NCBI GenBank assembly: GCA_026706075.1 | Contig: JAPOZM010000040.1 | Span: 62,001 to 126,000 of the forward strand | Direction: 5' to 3' | Origin: Gemmatimonadaceae bacterium | GTDB lineage: Bacteria > Latescibacterota > UBA2968 > UBA8231 | Length of the DNA: 64,000 bases | Shown: piece after piece, positions 23,226 to 32,622 of the stretch | Layout: every line of letters starts with the position of its first letter | Numbering within the stretch: position 1 is the first letter of the stretch | Notes under the pieces: model-generated | The model's input: the letters and a program-made list of their open reading frames with translations, nothing else | Told to the model about the DNA's origin: nothing | Database searches by the model: none | Position numbers and translations under genes: made by a program

Positions 23226-25829
23226 ATGAAACGGGCACTCGCGGTGGCATTGATGGCGGCACTTGCGCCGCTATCCGCGGCGGATCCGGTGGAACGTCCG
23301 AGCCAGAACATCGCCTTGGGGGCCAGCTACACCCTGGAGCCGGGGCCGAACTACGGCCTCTGCACCGAACCCGGCGACTACGAGCAGCTGACGGACGGGG
23401 TGTACACGGACGGCTACTTCTGGGCCCAGTTGTCGACGGTGGGGTGGCAGGAGAAGACGCCTTCCGTCTTCACGCTGGACCTGGGTGAGGTCAGGCCGAT
23501 ACGGGGGGTCTCCTTCAACACCGCGGCGGGGTTCGCGGACGTGAGATGGCCCCTGACGATACGCGTCCTCGTGGCGGGCGAGGACGAGCAGTTCCACGAG
23601 ATCGGGGACCTGGTGGAGATGAGCGCGCAACAACACGGCCCGCTCGTACCCAAGGGGGCCGTCGAAGACTTGCCGGTGAGCTTCAACGAGGCCGAGATAC
23701 ATCATCACTACGACGCCAACCGGGACCGCTACCCGGAGAAGATGACCCCCCAGGTGCGCGAGCAGATCCTCCGCGATCTCCATGAAGCCCTCGCCAGCCA
23801 GTACGGGACGTACCGGTACTGGACGGACCGGCTGCGGGCGCACGGACGGTATGTGAGCCTGGTGGTGTGGAACGAGCCCTACACCTTCGTCGACGAGATC
23901 GAGGTCTACGCGGGCGAGCCGGAGTGGGTGAACGAGCCCTTGCCGGGTCCCGCCATTTCGGACGTGAAGGAGTACGCGGGCCGGCTCGCCATCCAGAAGG
24001 GGATCCGGACGCGCCTGATGCGCGACATCGAGTCCCTGAGGGCGGCGGCGGAAGAGGAGGGTGTCCCGCCGCAGACGCGGAGTGACGTGCTGGCCGAGCT
24101 GGCGGCGGTGGAAGGGGAGTTGGGGCCGGCCACGGAGTTCGGGGACGACTTCCAGGCCGTGCTGCCCCTGAATCCCTGGCATGCGAGGGCGCTTCGCACG
24201 CAGGCGTGGCTGTGGCGCGCCAGGGGCCTGGAGCCGCTCGTGTTCTGGCGCCCGAACCTGTGGGATCCGGTGCCCCTCATCGGCATGCCGGACACGTCGG
24301 CGGAGCTGGCCGTCGAGGTGCACCTGATGCGCAAGGAGCACCGGGCGGCGGCGTTCAACGTGAGCAACAGCAGTGACGAGCCGACGGAGGTGGCCTTCCG
24401 TCTGAGCGGGCTTCCCGGTGGCGGCAATCCGGGGTACGTGACCGTTCACGAGGTGGTCTGGACCGACACCCGGCGAGGGGACCCGGTGGCGGCCGCCCTG
24501 CCCGAGGTCGCCGCCGACGAGGACGGTCTGTACACGGTCTCCGTGCCCTCGGGCATGACCCGCCAGGTGTGGTTCACCTTCCATCCGGTCGACGTGGAGC
24601 CGGGCACGCACGAGGGCGAGATCGTCGTCGAGTCCGTGCCCGGCGGCCAGCGGTTCCCGCTGCGCATGCACCTCTATCCCCTGGACTTCCCGGAGCAGCA
24701 GTCGCTGCACATGGGCGGATGGGACTACACGGACCGCATCGGCCACTTCCCTTTCATAACAAGCCAGAACCGGGCGGCGATCATCGAGCACCTGCGGGAG
24801 CGCCGCGTCGACTCGCCCTGGGCCCTCAAGCTGGCCCTGCCGCGGGGCACTCACGATGCCCGGGGGGAGATGACGGCGCCGCCCTCCACCGACTACTTCG
24901 ATGCCTGGATCGACCTGTGGCCGGACGCGCCCCAGTACCTCGTCTTCGCGAAGGTGGGAAGGCACTTCGAGTCGTTGCCCATGGGCACGCCGGAGTTCAA
25001 CACGGCGGTGAAGGCCTGGGTCACGTTCTGGGCGGAGCACATGAAGGCGAGTGGACTGCGGCCGGAACAGTTCGGGCTGCTCCTGGTGGACGAGCCGGAC
25101 GAGCCCTGGCAGGACGAGCGCATCCTGGCGTGGGCCCGGCCGATCCGCGAGGCCGACACGGGAGTCCGCATCTGGGAGGATACCACGCACCGGGAGATGG
25201 AACGGGCGAACCAGGAGATGATCGATGCGTGCCACGTCCTGTCCCCGAACTACGTCAGCTTCCTGACGCGGGGCCAGGAGTACCGCGACTACTACCTGAA
25301 GAAGCGGGACCAGGGGATCGGGCTGGAGTTCTACGCGGCGTGGACGAGCCGGATCTGGGACCCGTACGCGTGCCGGCTCACGGCGTGGACGAGCTGGCGC
25401 TTCGGGGCGTCGGGGTTCTACATGTGGTCCCTCACCGACACGGGCGGAGCGTCATCGTGGAACGAGTATCTCACCATCAAGGACGCGTACTCGCCGATCT
25501 TCATCGACGAGGACTCGGTGACGGCCGGGAAACACCTCGAGGCGATGCGGGAAGGGGTGCAGGACTACGAGTACTTCGCCATGCTGGACCGGGCCGTCCG
25601 ACAGGCGTCCGCCCGGGGGAGGGCAGGCCCCGGGATCGAGGAGGCCCGGCTGCTGCTGGAGAGCCTGCCGGCGAGTGTCTGCGATGCCGCCGGCCACGGC
25701 GGGGCGGAGATCGCCTCCGACCAGCCCCTGGGCGGCTTCCACTGGTTCAACGAGACAGTCGACCGCACCCTGGCCGACAAGGCGCGGGTCCAGGTGTTGG
25801 CGGCGCTGACGGAGCTGGCCGGGGAGTAG
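23226..25829 (+). CDS. secreted glycosidase-like protein with DUF4091-type domain
   Basis: 867 residues. The start ATG 23226 has AAAAGGAGGG upstream and a signal peptide (ALAVALMAALAPLSAADP). The N-terminal discoidin-like part (QNIALGASYTLEPGPNY, FTLDLGEVRPIRGVSFNT) has a F5/8-type C look. The C-terminal half resembles GH123/DUF4091 catalytic domains: GLLLVDEPDEPWQDERIL, a likely acid pair, then ACRLTAWTSWRFGASGFYMW and LEAMREGVQDYEYFAMLDRA, which is characteristic of DUF4091. Such proteins are linked to breakdown of complex glycans, often N-acetylhexosaminides. It is placed before the CDP-sugar genes but separated by 38 bases; a functional link is unclear. Confidence 0.75.
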   Translation: MKRALAVALMAALAPLSAADPVERPSQNIALGASYTLEPGPNYGLCTEPGDYEQLTDGVYTDGYFWAQLSTVGWQEKTPSVFTLDLGEVRPIRGVSFNTAAGFADVRWPLTIRVLVAGEDEQFHEIGDLVEMSAQQHGPLVPKGAVEDLPVSFNEAEIHHHYDANRDRYPEKMTPQVREQILRDLHEALASQYGTYRYWTDRLRAHGRYVSLVVWNEPYTFVDEIEVYAGEPEWVNEPLPGPAISDVKEYAGRLAIQKGIRTRLMRDIESLRAAAEEEGVPPQTRSDVLAELAAVEGELGPATEFGDDFQAVLPLNPWHARALRTQAWLWRARGLEPLVFWRPNLWDPVPLIGMPDTSAELAVEVHLMRKEHRAAAFNVSNSSDEPTEVAFRLSGLPGGGNPGYVTVHEVVWTDTRRGDPVAAALPEVAADEDGLYTVSVPSGMTRQVWFTFHPVDVEPGTHEGEIVVESVPGGQRFPLRMHLYPLDFPEQQSLHMGGWDYTDRIGHFPFITSQNRAAIIEHLRERRVDSPWALKLALPRGTHDARGEMTAPPSTDYFDAWIDLWPDAPQYLVFAKVGRHFESLPMGTPEFNTAVKAWVTFWAEHMKASGLRPEQFGLLLVDEPDEPWQDERILAWARPIREADTGVRIWEDTTHREMERANQEMIDACHVLSPNYVSFLTRGQEYRDYYLKKRDQGIGLEFYAAWTSRIWDPYACRLTAWTSWRFGASGFYMWSLTDTGGASSWNEYLTIKDAYSPIFIDEDSVTAGKHLEAMREGVQDYEYFAMLDRAVRQASARGRAGPGIEEARLLLESLPASVCDAAGHGGAEIASDQPLGGFHWFNETVDRTLADKARVQVLAALTELAGE

Positions 25830-25867
25830 AGGCGGCGAGTGATCGCGTACCTGGCCTTGAAGTCCTG

Positions 25868-26572
25868 ATGAAGGTGGTGATCCTGGCGGGCGGTCTGGGC
25901 ACCCGGCTCCGGGAGGAGACCGCGGTGAGACCGAAGCCGATGGTCGAGATCGGCGGCCTGCCGATCCTCTGCCACATCATGAAGATCTACCAGGCCCACG
26001 GCTTCCGGGAGTTCGTCCTCGCCCTCGGCTACAAGGGGGAAGTCATCCAGGACTTCTTCGGCAGAGAGCGGGGGGAGGAGTGGACCGTCCACCCCGTCGA
26101 CACGGGTCAGGATGTCGAGTCCGGAGGACGGATCCGGCGGCTCGCCGACTGGATCGGCGAGGAGACGTTCATGCTGACCTATGGCGACGGCGTCGCCGAC
26201 GTCGACATTCCCCGGCTCGCCGCCTTCCACGCATCTCACGACAGTCTCGCCACGGTGACGGCCGTCCACCCGCCGTCGCGTTTCGGACGCCTGGAGCTCG
26301 ACGGCGATCTCGTGCGGGACTTCCGCGAGAAGTCGCAGCTCGATGCCGGGTGGATCAACGGCGGGTTCTTCGTGCTCGATCCCGGCGTCCTCGACTACAT
26401 CTCCGGCGACGAGACCATCTTCGAGCGCGAGCCGATGACCCGCCTCGCGCAGGACGGGCAGCTCCGGGCCTACCGGCACGAGGGCTTCTGGCAGTGCATG
26501 GACACCCTGCGGGACGTGGTGAGCCTGGAGGAGCAGTGGGCCGCCGGGAACGCCCCCTGGAAGATCTGGTGA
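25868..26572 (+). CDS. rfbF: glucose-1-phosphate cytidylyltransferase
   Basis: 234 residues making CDP-glucose from CTP and glucose-1-phosphate, the first step of the 3,6-dideoxyhexose pathway (also called ddhA). N-terminal VVILAGGLGTRLREET is the nucleotide loop; VRPKPMVEIGGLPILCHIM, LTYGDGVADVD and WINGGFFVLDPGVLDYI match the RfbF family. It is slightly shorter than the usual ~257 residues, with a compressed middle (after YKGEVIQDFFG). The TGA stop overlaps the ddhB GTG start (GTGA at 26569-26572), and ddhB and ddhC follow, confirming the pathway assignment. Confidence 0.88.
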   Translation: MKVVILAGGLGTRLREETAVRPKPMVEIGGLPILCHIMKIYQAHGFREFVLALGYKGEVIQDFFGRERGEEWTVHPVDTGQDVESGGRIRRLADWIGEETFMLTYGDGVADVDIPRLAAFHASHDSLATVTAVHPPSRFGRLELDGDLVRDFREKSQLDAGWINGGFFVLDPGVLDYISGDETIFEREPMTRLAQDGQLRAYRHEGFWQCMDTLRDVVSLEEQWAAGNAPWKIW

Positions 26573-27561
26573 CTCTCTGGCCGGGCCGCCGCGTACTCGT
26601 CACCGGGGCCACGGGCTTCATAGGCTGTTGGCTCGTCGAACGGCTGCTGAGGCTGGGAGCCGAGGTCACGGCCCTGGACGTGGAGGCCGCTCCCCGGCCG
26701 CCGCTGCACGAGTCCGGCCTCTCCGATCGACTCCGGGTCGTGCGCGGCTCCGTGGAGGATCCCGGCGCCCTGGCCAGGACGATGACCGACCATGGAGCGC
26801 AGACGGTCTTCCACCTCGCCGCCCAGGCGATCGTCCCCACGGCCCGGGCCAATCCCGTCGCCACCTTCGAGACGAACATCCGGGGGACGTGGACTCTCCT
26901 GGATACGTGCCGCCAGCGCGGTGACATCGTCAGCGAGGTCGTGGTCGCCTCGAGCGACAAGGCCTACGGGCCCAGCGACAGGCTGCCGTACACCGAGGAG
27001 ATGCCGCTGGCCGGCCGGCAGCCGTACGAGGTCTCCAAGGCGTGCGCCGACCTGCTCGCGCAGTCCTATCACCATGCCTTCGGACTGCGGGTCGCCGTGG
27101 CCCGCTGCGGCAACGTGTACGGCGGCGGCGATCTCAACTGGAGCCGGCTGATTCCGGGCACGATCGCGGCCCTCGAACGCGGTGAGCGGCCGGTCGTCCG
27201 CAGCGACGGCAGCCACGTACGGGACTACATCTACGTCGAGGACGTGGTCGGCGCCTACATCCGACTCGCCGAGGCGCTCCGCGACGGCTCCACCGGCGGA
27301 GAGGCTTTCAACTTCAGCACCGAGTCGCAGGCCACCGTGCTCGATGTCGTCGACAAGCTGCGCTCCCTCATGGGCTGCGAGCACCTCGAGCCGGACGTCC
27401 GCGCAACCGCCGAGGGCGAGATCCCCACCCAGCATCTCTCCGCCGAGAAGGCGCGATCCGTGCTTGGATGGAGTCCCCGGTACGACCTGGACTCGGGGCT
27501 GCCGCCGACGATCGAGTGGTACCGGGCCCGCCTCCGGCGAGACTCCGTGAGATCCGCATGA
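26569..27561 (+). CDS. rfbG: CDP-glucose 4,6-dehydratase
   Basis: 330 residues, short-chain dehydrogenase/reductase enzyme converting CDP-glucose to CDP-4-keto-6-deoxyglucose (ddhB). NAD-binding [18 protein letters not shown] is at the N-terminus. The catalytic region shows [13 protein letters not shown] (SDKAYG, characteristic of this enzyme) and [14 protein letters not shown] (the Y-x-x-x-K). [18 protein letters not shown] and the C-terminal [18 protein letters not shown] match RfbG. The GTG start overlaps the rfbF stop, and its stop overlaps the ddhC start (ATGA), so the three are coupled. Confidence 0.9.
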   Translation: MTLWPGRRVLVTGATGFIGCWLVERLLRLGAEVTALDVEAAPRPPLHESGLSDRLRVVRGSVEDPGALARTMTDHGAQTVFHLAAQAIVPTARANPVATFETNIRGTWTLLDTCRQRGDIVSEVVVASSDKAYGPSDRLPYTEEMPLAGRQPYEVSKACADLLAQSYHHAFGLRVAVARCGNVYGGGDLNWSRLIPGTIAALERGERPVVRSDGSHVRDYIYVEDVVGAYIRLAEALRDGSTGGEAFNFSTESQATVLDVVDKLRSLMGCEHLEPDVRATAEGEIPTQHLSAEKARSVLGWSPRYDLDSGLPPTIEWYRARLRRDSVRSA

Positions 27562-28874
27562 CCCGCGATCCCGACGAGCTTCGCCGGCAGATCCTGGACC
27601 TCGTGCGCGAGTACCACGGGTCCGCCTTTCCGTCGCGGCCCTTCGCGCCCGACTCGGGGTCGGTCCCGGTCTCCGGGCGCGTCTTCGACGCCGAGGAGCT
27701 GGTCAGTCTCACCGACGCGGCCCTCGACTTCTGGCTCACCTCGGGCCGTTACGCGGAGCAGTTCGAGCGGGAGTTCTCCCGCTTCTGGGGGCTGCGGCAC
27801 GCCAGCCTCTGCAACTCGGGGTCCTCGGCCAACCTGCTCGCTCTCTCCTCCCTCACCTCCCCGAAGCTCGGCGACCGGCGGCTCCGGACCGGCGACGAGG
27901 TGCTGACCGTCGCCGCGGGCTTCCCGACGACGGTGAACCCCATCTTCCAGACAGGTCTCGTGCCCGTCTTCGTCGACATCGACCTCGGGACCTACAACGT
28001 GTCCGTGGAGCGGCTGGCCGAGGCCGTCGGCCCGAAGACCCGCGCCATCTTCCTCGCCCATACCCTCGGCAACCCCTTCGATCTCGACGCGGTCTGCGAG
28101 CTGGCCGCCCGGCACGACCTCGTCCTCATCGAGGACTGCTGCGACGCCGTGGGCTCCCGCTTCGGCGGCCGGCACGTGGGCACCTTCGGCAAGCTCGCAA
28201 CCGTGAGCTTCTACCCCGCCCACCATCTGACCATGGGGGAGGGCGGCTGCGTGCTCACCGCCTCCTCCGAGCTGAACCGGCTCGTCGAGTCATACCGCGA
28301 CTGGGGCCGCGACTGCTGGTGCGACCCCGGCATGCAGAACACCTGCGGCCGCCGCTTCGACTGGCAGCTCGGCGACCTGCCGGCCGGCTACGATCACAAG
28401 TACATCTACTCCCACGTGGGCTACAACCTCAAGCTCACGGACATGCAGGCCGCCGTGGGCGTGGCCCAGCTGCGGAAGCTGCCGGAGTTCATCGAGAGAC
28501 GGAGGCAGACCTTCCAGCGGCTCCATCGAGAGCTGCAGTCCCTGGAGGAGATCTTCATCCTGCCGTCGTGGCTGGAGAAGGCGGAGCCGAGCTGGTTCGG
28601 CTTTCCTCTCACCCTTCGCGAGTCGGCGCCTTTCGACAGGAAGCCCATCATCGACCACCTGACGGAAAGGGGCATCGGTACCAGGGCTCTCTTCGGCGGC
28701 AACCTGACCCGTCAGCCGGCCTACATGGGGCTGCAGTACCGCGTCGCCGGCGACCTGGCCAACTCCGACGCGGCCATGGAGCGGTCCTTCTGGGTGGGGG
28801 TCTATCCCGGGATCGACGAGGCGATGGCCGCCCACATGGTCGAGAGTCTGAAGCACTTCTGCTCGCGTTACTGA
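27558..28874 (+). CDS. rfbH: CDP-4-dehydro-6-deoxyglucose 3-dehydratase (E1)
   Basis: 438 residues, PMP/PLP- and [2Fe-2S]-dependent 3-dehydratase (ddhC) of 3,6-dideoxysugar synthesis. The aminotransferase-fold sequence has [17 protein letters not shown]: the lysine that would hold PLP is replaced by His, the hallmark of E1 dehydrases. Iron-sulfur cysteines are likely those near [20 protein letters not shown]. Other family features are [20 protein letters not shown] and [13 protein letters not shown]. It needs the reductase E3 (ddhD), which is not in the window. Length and motifs match the family closely. Confidence 0.92.
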   Translation: MTRDPDELRRQILDLVREYHGSAFPSRPFAPDSGSVPVSGRVFDAEELVSLTDAALDFWLTSGRYAEQFEREFSRFWGLRHASLCNSGSSANLLALSSLTSPKLGDRRLRTGDEVLTVAAGFPTTVNPIFQTGLVPVFVDIDLGTYNVSVERLAEAVGPKTRAIFLAHTLGNPFDLDAVCELAARHDLVLIEDCCDAVGSRFGGRHVGTFGKLATVSFYPAHHLTMGEGGCVLTASSELNRLVESYRDWGRDCWCDPGMQNTCGRRFDWQLGDLPAGYDHKYIYSHVGYNLKLTDMQAAVGVAQLRKLPEFIERRRQTFQRLHRELQSLEEIFILPSWLEKAEPSWFGFPLTLRESAPFDRKPIIDHLTERGIGTRALFGGNLTRQPAYMGLQYRVAGDLANSDAAMERSFWVGVYPGIDEAMAAHMVESLKHFCSRY

Positions 28875-28917
28875 GATTGCTCCGAAGACCCGCCGCTATT
28901 CGTGGGCCTGGGCCCTC

Positions 28918-29622
28918 GTGGAGGCTCCCTTGCAGCCCGTAGAGCTGTCTGTCATCATGGCGGCCTGCAACGAGATCGAGACGATCGCCGCCGCCATCGA
29001 CAGGGTGCTGGCCGTCGACGTCTCCAAAGAGTTGATCGTCGTGGACAACTGCTCCGAGGACGGTACCCGGGAGTTCCTCGAATCCTTCCAGGCAGACGGC
29101 GTTCAAGTCATCCTGCAGCAGGAGAATCGCGGCAAGGGGAACTCGATTCGCACCGCTCTGCCGAGATGCCGTGGAACCTGCACCGTCATTCAGGACGCGG
29201 ACCTGGAGTACGATCCCGCCTGCTTCCCCGACCTGCTGGCGGCGATCGAGGCGAATGGCTGGGACGCGGTCTACGGGTCCAGGGTCCTGGGCGGACATCC
29301 AGCCATATACCAGCACTACTACTGGGGCGTCCGCTTCCTCACCTGGCTCACCAACGCCGCCTTCGGCTGTCGGCTGACCGATGTGGCCACGGCCTGCAAG
29401 ATGGTCCGCACCGAGGTATTCCAGGGTCTCGATCTGAGAGGGGACGGGTTCGACCTGGACTTCGAGCTCACCAACAAGCTGGCCAGGTACGGCTATCGGA
29501 TCGGTGAGATCCCCATCGCCTACAACCCGCGGTCCTTCGAGGAGGGGAAGAAGATCCGGGCCGGCGACGGCCTCCGGGCCATGGGGACCATCGTCCGGGA
29601 CAGGCTGTCGAGTGGCCGATAG
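28918..29622 (+). CDS. GT2 family glycosyltransferase (dolichyl-phosphate-mannose-synthase-like)
   Basis: 234 residues of GT-A fold: LSVIMAACNEIETIAAAIDR, ELIVVDNCSEDGTREFL, RGKGNSIRTALP, VIQDADLEYDP (donor-binding acid motif), YGSRVLGG, and GFDLDFELTNKLARYGY. This resembles polyprenyl-phosphate mannose/glucose synthases without the C-terminal membrane helices, so it may make a lipid-phosphate sugar or transfer a sugar directly. The GTG start at 28918 has no obvious ribosome site; no ATG lies upstream of the conserved first strand. It follows ddhC by 43 bases and is 7 bases before a membrane protein that could use its product. Confidence 0.82.
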   Translation: MEAPLQPVELSVIMAACNEIETIAAAIDRVLAVDVSKELIVVDNCSEDGTREFLESFQADGVQVILQQENRGKGNSIRTALPRCRGTCTVIQDADLEYDPACFPDLLAAIEANGWDAVYGSRVLGGHPAIYQHYYWGVRFLTWLTNAAFGCRLTDVATACKMVRTEVFQGLDLRGDGFDLDFELTNKLARYGYRIGEIPIAYNPRSFEEGKKIRAGDGLRAMGTIVRDRLSSGR

Positions 29623-29629
29623 AGAGACC

Positions 29630-31501
29630 ATGATCCGGTGGGAGATCCGGTCTCTCATCGCCGCGGGCGCGATCGGGCTCTTCTACCTGCTGCTCACCTG
29701 TCTGCAGCCGGTCAGGACGGATGACGTCTTCTGGCACCTGAAGCTGGGCGAGATCCTGTGGGAAGGGAAGGAGTTCCCGGCAAAGGATCCCTTCCTGTTC
29801 ACCAGCCCGGAGGACACCTACCCCTTCTACCACGAGTGGCTCTTCCAGGTGGTCGCGCACCTGGTGCACTCCCAGTGGGGCATGGGCGCTGTGAGAGTGC
29901 TGACCGCCCTTCTGGCTTTCCTGGCCTGCGGGGCGGTCTGGTACTGGGCCCGCGGCATGGACGTGACGGGCCACTTCCCCTGGCTGGCCACGGCGGTCAT
30001 GGTGCTCTTCGCCTGGCAGCGGCTGATCCAGCTGCGACCCCACGTGGTGACCGTGATCTTCTTCTTCCTGCTGCTGGGCTACCTGTGGCGGCGGAGGGAC
30101 CGGGTGGGTTGGGGTACCCATCTGCTCTGTGCCGCGGCGATGATCTTGTGGGCCAACCTCCATTCCGTGGCCCTGATCATCTTCCCTTTCTGGCTGGTCT
30201 TCCTGGTCCTCCTGAGGTTTCCCCGCCCGTCGGTCGGCGCCGATGTGTGGGGCCACTGGACGAACTTCGCCCTCAGCTTCGTGGCGGTCATCGTGAACCC
30301 CATGGGCTGGAAGCTCTACGTCTTCTACTGGCTGAGCCAGTCCCACGACCCGGACATCCAGGTCTACGACTACACCAAGGTCCTCGATGAGTGGGGCCAC
30401 TGGAATCCCTTCGGCGTGACGAACTTCCTGCCCCTCTCCTCTCCGGTCCTGGTGGGGGGATTCGTCCTGCTGTTGATCCTCCTTCTCTTCCGCCTGGGAC
30501 AGGGGATGAAGGGAGCCTGGCGTGGGGGGGCGCATCCCCTGGACAGGGAACGGCTGGTCCTGGCTTGCTGGGGGGTGATGGCGGCGGGGCTGATGCTCTT
30601 TGCCGTGCGCTTCTTCTGGATGGCGCCCCTGGTCCTGGCGGCCGTTCTCTTCTTCCCGCGGACCAGGGAGGGCCGGGGCCGCCGGTGGCCGCAGCTGGCG
30701 GGATGTCTCCTCCTGATCCTGGCGGTGTTCCTTCACTTCCAGCATCCGGGCACCGCGAGCTATCGGTTCCCCTGGCGCACCGCCGAGCAGCGATCGCGGT
30801 ACCTGGGGCAGGACATCGACGAGGTGAAGTACCACTGGAAGGCGATCCAGTTCCTGAAAGAGCTGGGCCTGGAAGGCCGGGTGTTCAACCCGTACCACCT
30901 CGGAGGGGCCCTGAGCTTCGGCCTGAACCCCCGGGTCAGGACCTTCATCGACGGCCGCATGGAGCACTACCTGGACCAGGTCAACCGCGATCATCACACG
31001 ATCGAGACGGTGGGGGAGAGCTTCTCCCAACTCCTCGAAGCGTACGACGTCAACCTGGCCTTCGTTCCCATCAGCCGCTACACGGTGCGCCTGCGCCTCG
31101 CCCTGAAGGAGCTCGACTGGGTCCTGATCTACACCAACTTCCAGACCCAGGTCTATGGCCGCTCGGACCTCTTCGATCTCCACCGGACCGCCATCCTGGG
31201 GCACTACGGCCTGGAGGACGGAGGCAGCCGCCAGGCGCGCAACGATCTCCACGAGCGGCTGCTGACCTCCACCCTCGGCATTCCCGGCTGGCCCATGCGG
31301 GCGGTGAGCACGAGAGACCCGGTGTACATGAGGTACATGAACCTCCTGCTCATGCACCTGTTCACCTCCGAGGCGCGGTACTGGTACAGGGCCGGGTCCC
31401 CGAGGCTCGGCACACTCGACCCCCGGCTGGTGGACTTCCGCCAGGTCTTTGCCCGCCGCGACCAGATCCGCAGGCAGTTGGGGCAGGAGCGCCGCAGGTA
31501 G
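29630..31501 (+). CDS. multi-pass membrane protein, GT-C-like glycosyltransferase
   Basis: 623 residues with about ten membrane helices in the first ~390 residues and a soluble C-terminal region. The first loop carries DDVFWHLKLGEILWEGKEFP and PFLFTSPEDT, with DD and H residues like the acidic catalytic loop of GT-C enzymes. The tail contains RVFNPYHLGGALSFGL, typical of a bacterial family of unknown-specificity membrane proteins of this kind. It begins 7 bases after the GT2 gene, so they are probably coupled: a lipid-linked sugar from GT2 may be its donor. Exact acceptor unknown. Confidence 0.65.
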   Translation: MIRWEIRSLIAAGAIGLFYLLLTCLQPVRTDDVFWHLKLGEILWEGKEFPAKDPFLFTSPEDTYPFYHEWLFQVVAHLVHSQWGMGAVRVLTALLAFLACGAVWYWARGMDVTGHFPWLATAVMVLFAWQRLIQLRPHVVTVIFFFLLLGYLWRRRDRVGWGTHLLCAAAMILWANLHSVALIIFPFWLVFLVLLRFPRPSVGADVWGHWTNFALSFVAVIVNPMGWKLYVFYWLSQSHDPDIQVYDYTKVLDEWGHWNPFGVTNFLPLSSPVLVGGFVLLLILLLFRLGQGMKGAWRGGAHPLDRERLVLACWGVMAAGLMLFAVRFFWMAPLVLAAVLFFPRTREGRGRRWPQLAGCLLLILAVFLHFQHPGTASYRFPWRTAEQRSRYLGQDIDEVKYHWKAIQFLKELGLEGRVFNPYHLGGALSFGLNPRVRTFIDGRMEHYLDQVNRDHHTIETVGESFSQLLEAYDVNLAFVPISRYTVRLRLALKELDWVLIYTNFQTQVYGRSDLFDLHRTAILGHYGLEDGGSRQARNDLHERLLTSTLGIPGWPMRAVSTRDPVYMRYMNLLLMHLFTSEARYWYRAGSPRLGTLDPRLVDFRQVFARRDQIRRQLGQERRR

Positions 31502-31526
31502 TGCGTGAATCAGAAAGGAGCCGCAC

Positions 31527-32597
31527 TTGATCAGGCGAGCATGCACAATCGGGGCGGCCGTGCTGTGGGGTATCTGGCCCGCCGAGGCCCTGGAGCGCGC
31601 CGACAGGGAGTTCAGGATCTTCCAGTTCCCCGCCGACATGATCCCCCGCATCGACGGCGACACCGGCGACTGGGAGATGGTGCCCGACAGCTACGCGTAC
31701 GGAGTGGACGAGCTCTCCGACACGGTGAAGGGGAACCTCACCAACTACGACCGCGACGATCTGGACGTCACGGTCCGCGTGGGCTGGGTGAAGGGTCTGA
31801 ACCGCCTCTATTTCCTCTACGAGGCGTACGACGACTACTGGAACATGTACTACAAGTACGGCGACCTGTTCGAGGTCGCCGTCGACGCGGACCGCTCCGG
31901 GGGGCCGAACATCGTCAATCCCCAGATCGACAATCCCTGGGAGAGTCACTTCCTGTTCAAGGGGGTCCACGCCCAGAACTACCACATCTTCACGCCCGCG
32001 GGAGAAGGGCGGGACTGGGCTTTCGTCTGGGGGTGCCAGCCGTGGATCGGCCGGCTGCCCTGGGCCAACCACGCCTACTCGTACGACTTCGAGGAGGGGG
32101 AGAGCGGCCACCTCGTGCTGGAGTTCTGGATCACGCCCTTCGACTACGCCCCGTACGACGGCCCGGAGAGGGCCGCCGTCTCCCGCCTGGAGGAGAACGG
32201 CCTGATCGCCCTCTCCTGGTCGGTCCTCGACTTCGACGAGAACACCGAGGAGTACGAGGGGTTCTGGAACCTGTCCCACGAGACGAGCATGTACGAGGAC
32301 GCCTCGAAACTGTGCGCATTCCGCCTGATGCCGCTGGAACCGGAGTACCTCAAGCCGCTGGAGGCGGAGTACTCCTTCAAGGTCATCGACATGGACCGCC
32401 GGCTGATCGCCTTCACCGATCGATCGCGGGGGGAGATCACGTCATGGTCGTGGGACTTCGGCGACAGCACCTCCTCGGCGGAGCAGCACCCGATTCACCA
32501 GTACGAGGAGCCCGGCGAATTCGTGGTCATCCTGGACGTGGAGGGGCCCGAGGGGAAGGCCCGGCGGATCAAGGTGAACCAGGTGGTGGTGAAGTAG
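31527..32597 (+). CDS. secreted protein with CBM9-like and PKD domains
   Basis: 356 residues. The TTG start at 31527 has AAAGGAG six bases upstream. The signal peptide region TIGAAVLWGIWPAEALE is followed by a CBM9/DOMON-like domain (IPRIDGDTGDWEMVPDS, LNRLYFLYEAYDD, LFEVAVDADRSGG, LVLEFWITPFDYAPYD). The C-terminal ~75 residues are a PKD domain (ITSWSWDFGDSTSSAEQHP, then HQYEEPGEFVVILDV). It probably binds carbohydrate at or outside the surface. It is closely similar in layout to the 35224-36129 protein. There is no catalytic domain. Confidence 0.78.
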   Translation: MIRRACTIGAAVLWGIWPAEALERADREFRIFQFPADMIPRIDGDTGDWEMVPDSYAYGVDELSDTVKGNLTNYDRDDLDVTVRVGWVKGLNRLYFLYEAYDDYWNMYYKYGDLFEVAVDADRSGGPNIVNPQIDNPWESHFLFKGVHAQNYHIFTPAGEGRDWAFVWGCQPWIGRLPWANHAYSYDFEEGESGHLVLEFWITPFDYAPYDGPERAAVSRLEENGLIALSWSVLDFDENTEEYEGFWNLSHETSMYEDASKLCAFRLMPLEPEYLKPLEAEYSFKVIDMDRRLIAFTDRSRGEITSWSWDFGDSTSSAEQHPIHQYEEPGEFVVILDVEGPEGKARRIKVNQVVVK

Positions 32598-32622
32598 GGC
32601 TGGCTCCCCGCACCCGCCGGGC

